From Peptostreptococcaceae bacterium (GTDB lineage: Bacteria > Bacillota > Clostridia > Peptostreptococcales > Peptostreptococcaceae): a stretch of 64,000 nt of DNA. The notes under the pieces are model-generated. The model was given only the letters and a program-made list of their open reading frames with translations, made no database searches and was not told the DNA's origin. The translations under genes were made by a program, and so were the position numbers. Location: NCBI GenBank assembly GCA_902363255.1, contig CABIZO010000008.1, positions 1 to 64,000 on the forward strand. The letters run 5' to 3'. Of this stretch, positions 59,747 through 64,000 are shown in pieces (the first letter of the stretch is position 1; the number at the start of each line of letters is the position of its first letter).

Positions 59747-62700
59747 ATGCCTAAAATAGATAGTATTAAGAAAACATTAGTATTAGGTTCAGGGCCTATA
59801 ATTATAGGTCAAGCAGCAGAGTTTGATTATTCAGGAACTCAAGCTTGTGGGGCTTTAAAAGAAGAAGGAATAGAAGTTGTACTTATAAATAGTAACCCAG
59901 CAACTATCATGACGGACAAAGAAGTTGCGGATAAAATATATATAGAACCATTAACAATAGAAGCAATAGAAAAAGTAATAGAAAAAGAAAGACCAGATAG
60001 TTTACTTGCAGGAATGGGTGGACAAACGGCATTAAACCTAGCTGTAGAACTAAATGATGCTGGTATACTTGAAAAATATAATGTTCAAGTAATAGGGACA
60101 TCTGTTGAATCAATCAAAAAAGGTGAAGATAGAGACTCTTTTAGAGAAACAATGAGAGCTATAAACCAACCAGTTATAGAAAGCGATATAGTTACTAATT
60201 TAGAAGACGGTCTTATTTATGCAGATAAAATAGGATATCCAGTAATAGTTAGACCAGCATATACACTAGGAGGAACTGGTGGTGGAATAGCTGAAAATAA
60301 AGAAGAGTTAACAGAAATATTAAACCATGGATTACAGCTAAGTCCAGTTACTCAAGTTCTTTTAGAAAAAAGTATAAAAGGATGGAAGGAAATTGAATAT
60401 GAAGTAATGAGAGATGGTAACGGAAACTGTATAACTGTATGTAATATGGAGAATGTTGATCCAGTTGGAGTTCATACAGGTGACAGTATAGTTGTTGCAC
60501 CTAGCCAGACTTTAAGTGATGTAGAATATCAATTATTAAGAACAGCGTCAATAGAAATAATAAATGCTATAGAAGTAAAAGGTGGATGTAACGTACAGAT
60601 AGCTCTTCATCCAGATCGATTAGAATATGCAATAATAGAAATAAATCCTCGTGTAAGTAGATCATCAGCTCTAGCTTCTAAAGCAACTGGTTATCCAATT
60701 GCAAAAGTTGCAGCTAAAATAGCATTAGGATATACATTAGATGAAATAGAAAATGCAGTAACTAAGAAAACAAAGGCTTGTTTCGAACCAACATTAGACT
60801 ATGTTGTAGTGAAAATACCAAAATGGCCATTTGATAAATTCAAACAAGCTAATAGAGTATTAGGAACAAAAATGATGGCAACGGGAGAAATAATGAGTAT
60901 AGGAAGTAATTTTGAAGCTGCATTATTAAAAGGGATAAGATCTCTTGAAATAGGAAAATACTCATTAATACACAAGCCTTCACAAGAAAGAACAATAGAG
61001 CAGTTAAAAGAAAGAGTTGTTATGCCAGATGACGAAAGATTATTTGACTTATGTGAAATGATAAGAAGAGGCTACAGCTTAGATATGATAGAAAAAATAA
61101 CTGGTGTAGATAAATGGTTCTTGTACAGATTTAAATGGATAGTAGAACAAGAAGAAAAACTTAAAACTATGAAGATAGAAAACTTAAATAAAGACTATCT
61201 ACAACAATTAAAGAAAAAAGGATTCTCAGATAAAGGTATAGCTGATTTAATGAAAATAAGCCCAGATAAAGTTTATGAACTTAGATCTTTATACAATATA
61301 AATCCGGCTTACAAAATGGTTGATACTTGTGGTGGAGAATTTGATGCCTTATCTCCATATTACTATTCAACTTATGAACAATATGATGAAGTGGTAGTTA
61401 GTGATAAGAGAAAGATAATAGTTCTTGGATCAGGACCGATAAGAATAGGTCAAGGTATAGAGTTCGATTATTGCTCAGTACACTGTATCAAATCATTAAG
61501 AAACATGGGAATAGAAACAATAATAATAAACAACAATCCAGAAACAGTAAGTACAGACTTCGATATATCTGATAAATTATACTTCGAGCCATTAACAGAA
61601 GAGGAAGTATTAAACATAATAGAAAAAGAAAATCCAGAAGGCGTTATTCTACAATTCGGTGGACAAACAGCAATAAAACTGGCTAAGTTCTTAAATGAAA
61701 AGAATATACCAATACTAGGAACAGATTTTGATAATATAGATGCTGCAGAAGATAGAGAAAAGTTTGATGATCTTCTTGAAAAGCTTGATATAAATAGACC
61801 AAAAGGTATAGCAGTGTGGTCTGTTGAAGAAGGTATAAATCATGCAAAAGAAATAGGATATCCAGTACTTGTTAGACCATCTTATGTACTTGGTGGTCAA
61901 GGTATGGAAATAACTTACGAAGAACATAAGTTAGAAGCGTACTTAAAAAGCGCATTTGAAAGAGATAGTAAAAATCCCGTGCTTATAGATAAATATCTAG
62001 TAGGTAGAGAAATAGAAGTAGATGCTATATGTGATGGTGAAGACATATTAATACCAGGTATAATGGAACATTTAGAAAGAGCAGGGGTTCATTCGGGAGA
62101 CTCTATAACAATGTACCCAAGTCAAAATGTATCTGATGAGATAAAAGAAAAAATATTAGACTACACTAAGAAAATAGCTTTAGAACTTAACGTATTAGGA
62201 ATGGTTAACATTCAGTTTATAGAATTCAAGGGAGAATTATATATAATAGAGGTTAACCCAAGAGCAAGTAGAACAGTTCCATACATCAGTAAAGTGAGTA
62301 AAGTGCCAATAGTTGACTTAGCTACAAAGTGTATGTTAGGAGATAAATTAAAAGACCTAGGATACGGCACAGGAATATATAAAACACCAGAATTGATATC
62401 TGTAAAAGTTCCAGTATTCTCTATGTCAAAACTTGCTAGAGTAGACGTAAGCTTAGGGCCTGAAATGAAATCTACAGGGGAAGTTTTAGGTGTAGGTGAA
62501 ACTTTAGAAGAAGCTTTATATAAAGGATTTATGGCGGCTGGAAGAACTATATCAGATGACAGAGGAATGGTTCTAGCAACCATAAATGATCATGACAAAG
62601 AAGAATTTATAGAAATAGCCAGAGATATGAAAGAATTAGGATATACGTTCTTAGCAACAGAAGGTACGGCTAAATATTTAAGAAATAATGATATAGATGC

Positions 62701-62953
62701 AATAACTGTTAATAAAATAGGAGAAGGAAAACCTAATATACTAGATGCAATAATGAATAATCAAGTAGATATGGTTATAAATACTCCTACAAAAGGTAAC
62801 GATGCAACAAGAGATGGATTTAAAATAAGAAGAACAGCTACAGAATATAATGTGGATGTTATGACATCTTTAGATACATTAAAAGCATTAGTAAAAGTTA
62901 ATAAAAAACATATCAACAACAATGAACTAAAAGTTTATAATATAGCAGAATAG
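59747..62953 (+). CDS. carB: Carbamoyl-phosphate synthase large subunit
   Basis: 1068 aa, two homologous halves each with biotin-carboxylase-like/ATP-grasp domains (GSGPIIIGQAAEFDYSGTQAC at about 14-34 and VLGSGPIRIGQGIEFDYC at about 556), an oligomerisation region, and a C-terminal MGS-like regulatory domain (about 940-1060) that binds effectors such as UMP. Produces carbamoyl phosphate for pyrimidines and arginine. Together with pyrF it sits behind the PyrR attenuator. pyrK/pyrD/pyrE are not in this window. Confidence 0.97.
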   Translation: MPKIDSIKKTLVLGSGPIIIGQAAEFDYSGTQACGALKEEGIEVVLINSNPATIMTDKEVADKIYIEPLTIEAIEKVIEKERPDSLLAGMGGQTALNLAVELNDAGILEKYNVQVIGTSVESIKKGEDRDSFRETMRAINQPVIESDIVTNLEDGLIYADKIGYPVIVRPAYTLGGTGGGIAENKEELTEILNHGLQLSPVTQVLLEKSIKGWKEIEYEVMRDGNGNCITVCNMENVDPVGVHTGDSIVVAPSQTLSDVEYQLLRTASIEIINAIEVKGGCNVQIALHPDRLEYAIIEINPRVSRSSALASKATGYPIAKVAAKIALGYTLDEIENAVTKKTKACFEPTLDYVVVKIPKWPFDKFKQANRVLGTKMMATGEIMSIGSNFEAALLKGIRSLEIGKYSLIHKPSQERTIEQLKERVVMPDDERLFDLCEMIRRGYSLDMIEKITGVDKWFLYRFKWIVEQEEKLKTMKIENLNKDYLQQLKKKGFSDKGIADLMKISPDKVYELRSLYNINPAYKMVDTCGGEFDALSPYYYSTYEQYDEVVVSDKRKIIVLGSGPIRIGQGIEFDYCSVHCIKSLRNMGIETIIINNNPETVSTDFDISDKLYFEPLTEEEVLNIIEKENPEGVILQFGGQTAIKLAKFLNEKNIPILGTDFDNIDAAEDREKFDDLLEKLDINRPKGIAVWSVEEGINHAKEIGYPVLVRPSYVLGGQGMEITYEEHKLEAYLKSAFERDSKNPVLIDKYLVGREIEVDAICDGEDILIPGIMEHLERAGVHSGDSITMYPSQNVSDEIKEKILDYTKKIALELNVLGMVNIQFIEFKGELYIIEVNPRASRTVPYISKVSKVPIVDLATKCMLGDKLKDLGYGTGIYKTPELISVKVPVFSMSKLARVDVSLGPEMKSTGEVLGVGETLEEALYKGFMAAGRTISDDRGMVLATINDHDKEEFIEIARDMKELGYTFLATEGTAKYLRNNDIDAITVNKIGEGKPNILDAIMNNQVDMVINTPTKGNDATRDGFKIRRTATEYNVDVMTSLDTLKALVKVNKKHINNNELKVYNIAE

Positions 62954-62961
62954 TTATCAAC

Positions 62962-62999
62962 AAAAAGGCTGATTAATGTGGATTAATCAGCCTTTTTAT
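62962..62999 (+). terminator. Terminator after carB
   Basis: AAAAAGGCTGATTAAT/ATTAATCAGCCTTTTT with loop TGTGG-like; also near the 3' end of the facing DUF3298 gene. Confidence 0.93.
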
Positions 63000-63032
63000 A
63001 TACTCTACTCAGCTATTTAAATTAAGAAGATG

Positions 63033-63785
63033 TTAATAATATATTCTATTATATTGAGGTCTTTTATTTCTTCTATTATTATAATTCATATTTTTTATAT
63101 TGCAGTAGAAACGAGGGTTTATATAAGATTCAAAATTTGTAAATTCCATTAAAAATTTAGGAATGCCATTAGCTGCAGGTGATATTTCATCTAATCCAAA
63201 GTAAATCACAATACCTTGATCTGTTAAATAAAAAGATTGATCTTCTGGAATATCCACAGTAGTATTTGGGTAATAAAATTCTGGATTTTGGCTGATTCTA
63301 AGATTTATAAAATCAGAAACTAGTTTTAAATAATCCACATTTGGTCTAAAAATATCCCTAAGTAAAAGTTGGTTTCCTGTTAATAAATCTATGTTATAAC
63401 TGTATAAGCTATCATATTGTGTCTTATTATCATCCAGGGCAGTTAAACGAAGAACTAAACTAATTACGTGATTTTTATTAAATGTAAGATCGTAATTAGA
63501 ATAAACTCTATAGTTTACCTTAGCTTGACTACCATCTGGATAATTTTCATTAATTTGTTGTTCTTCTTCCAAAATACCTTGCTTAAATGAGTAAACAGAA
63601 GATCTTATAGTTTCATTTAGACTGTTTAAAATATCTTGATTTACCTGAAAATAACCGTTTTTAACGTTATGAATTACAGGGTATTTTAAGTTGTAATAAA
63701 AAAATTCATTTCTTCCTATGTCTTCAACATACTGAATATATAAAGTATTAAAAAGACATGTATTGTTAATTTGAGTGTTATTCAT
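63033..63785 (-). CDS. DUF3298/DUF4163-type protein (RsiV-like fold)
   Basis: 250 aa. Segments YFQVNQDILNSLNETIRSSVYSF, YRVYSNYDLTFNKNHVISLVLRL, YNIDLLTGNQLLLRDIFRPNVDYLKLV and LTDQGIVIYFGLDEISPAANGIPKFLMEF match the DUF4163+DUF3298 module found in the extracytoplasmic part of RsiV and in Clostridial exported proteins. No signal peptide or membrane segment is visible at the N-terminus, so it is probably cytosolic or spore-related. The tail (NYNNRRNKRPQYNRIYY) is basic/tyrosine-rich. RBS AGGAGG. Confidence 0.8.
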   Translation of the reverse strand: MNNTQINNTCLFNTLYIQYVEDIGRNEFFYYNLKYPVIHNVKNGYFQVNQDILNSLNETIRSSVYSFKQGILEEEQQINENYPDGSQAKVNYRVYSNYDLTFNKNHVISLVLRLTALDDNKTQYDSLYSYNIDLLTGNQLLLRDIFRPNVDYLKLVSDFINLRISQNPEFYYPNTTVDIPEDQSFYLTDQGIVIYFGLDEISPAANGIPKFLMEFTNFESYINPRFYCNIKNMNYNNRRNKRPQYNRIYY

Positions 63786-63946
63786 ATTTAATTCCTCCTA
63801 GACAAATAATTTACATTACTAATTTATATGCAAAGTAAAATCAAATAATAATAGATAGGTGTAAAAGGCTATAAATATTGGAATTATCAAATCAAATAAA
63901 GTATATAAACTGATTAAAATACCTAAAATAAAATTAATTAGTATGA

Positions 63947-63952
63947 TATAAT
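63947..63952 (+). promoter_or_regulatory. Extended -10 promoter for the gene at the right edge
   Basis: TGATATAAT about 36 nt before an ATG with AGGAGG. The -35 is not clear. 63786-63940 otherwise shows no gene. Confidence 0.45.
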
Positions 63953-63987
63953 ACATAGGATTAGTAAGATACTTAGGAGGATACATA

Positions 63988-64000
63988 ATGTTATTATTAG
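63988..64000 (+). CDS. Start of a further gene, cut by the window edge
   Basis: ATG (63988-63990) preceded by AGGAGG with 7-nt spacing, followed by MLLL codons before the window ends. No function can be read from four codons. Confidence 0.4.

Overview
The window is a low-GC Firmicute chromosome spanning the replication origin. Gene order is that of the Peptostreptococcaceae (Clostridioides/Paeniclostridium/Paraclostridium/Romboutsia type). To the left of dnaA, on the minus strand, lie dnaN, an S4-domain gene, recF, gyrB, gyrA, a YtxH/DUF948 pair, rsbV-rsbW-sigB and an rRNA cluster. To the right, on the plus strand, lie rpmH, rnpA, yidD, yidC, jag, mnmE, mnmG, rsmG, noc, parA, parB and an rstA-like regulator. 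Nearly all core genes point away from dnaA, as expected for leading-strand genes. I saw no insertion sequence, prophage, CRISPR array or convincing island. The species assignment is inference from synteny.

Region by region. 1-950: 5' part of a 16S rRNA gene preceded by two tRNAs and, unusually, a 5S gene directly behind a consensus promoter. 950-3010: sigma-B module. 3078-8767: gyrase, RecF and an S4 protein. 8856-12167: dnaN, dnaA and a bipartite oriC with DnaA boxes on both sides of dnaA and a DnaA-trio element beside an AT-rich stretch. 12168-14389: rpmH to jag. 14523-21238: tRNA modification genes, a parS-like site, noc and parAB. 21507-24737: RstA-like regulator, DUF951 protein, aminotransferase. 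25137-31417: rpsF-ssb-rpsR and an operon MazG-like, DUF2232, gdpP, rplI, dnaB. 31422-31552: a palindromic cluster of DnaA-box-like sequences. 31662-38439: a hypothetical gene, purA with a PurR-like operator, the helicase loader pair dnaI/dnaD on the opposite strand, an M1 peptidase, an MBL exonuclease and rlmH. 38486-50553: accessory metabolic genes, including a Fur-box heme oxygenase, TtcA-like and UDG-like proteins, a YdcZ pair divergent from a Crp-family regulator, an orphan histidine kinase, YitT, two flavoprotein dehydrogenases and an SDR protein. 50707-54254: luxS plus a split methionine synthase. 54638-57628: half-size AbrB permease, M29 aminopeptidase, nitroreductase. 57629-62953: pyrF-carA-carB behind a PyrR attenuator with two binding-site repeats. 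63033-64000: a DUF3298 protein and the start of one more gene.

How the genes work together: much of the window is machinery for starting and segregating chromosomes (DnaA, DnaN, DnaB, DnaI, DnaD, gyrase, ParAB, Noc-like, RstA-like). The unusual signals concern the same theme (a distant DnaA-box palindrome after dnaB, a parS-like site near mnmG, a Noc-like protein without the membrane-targeting N-terminus) or RNA-level and operator control (PyrR, PurR-like, Fur, S6:S18-like leader). All calls come from reading sequence and translations; no alignment or folding was run.
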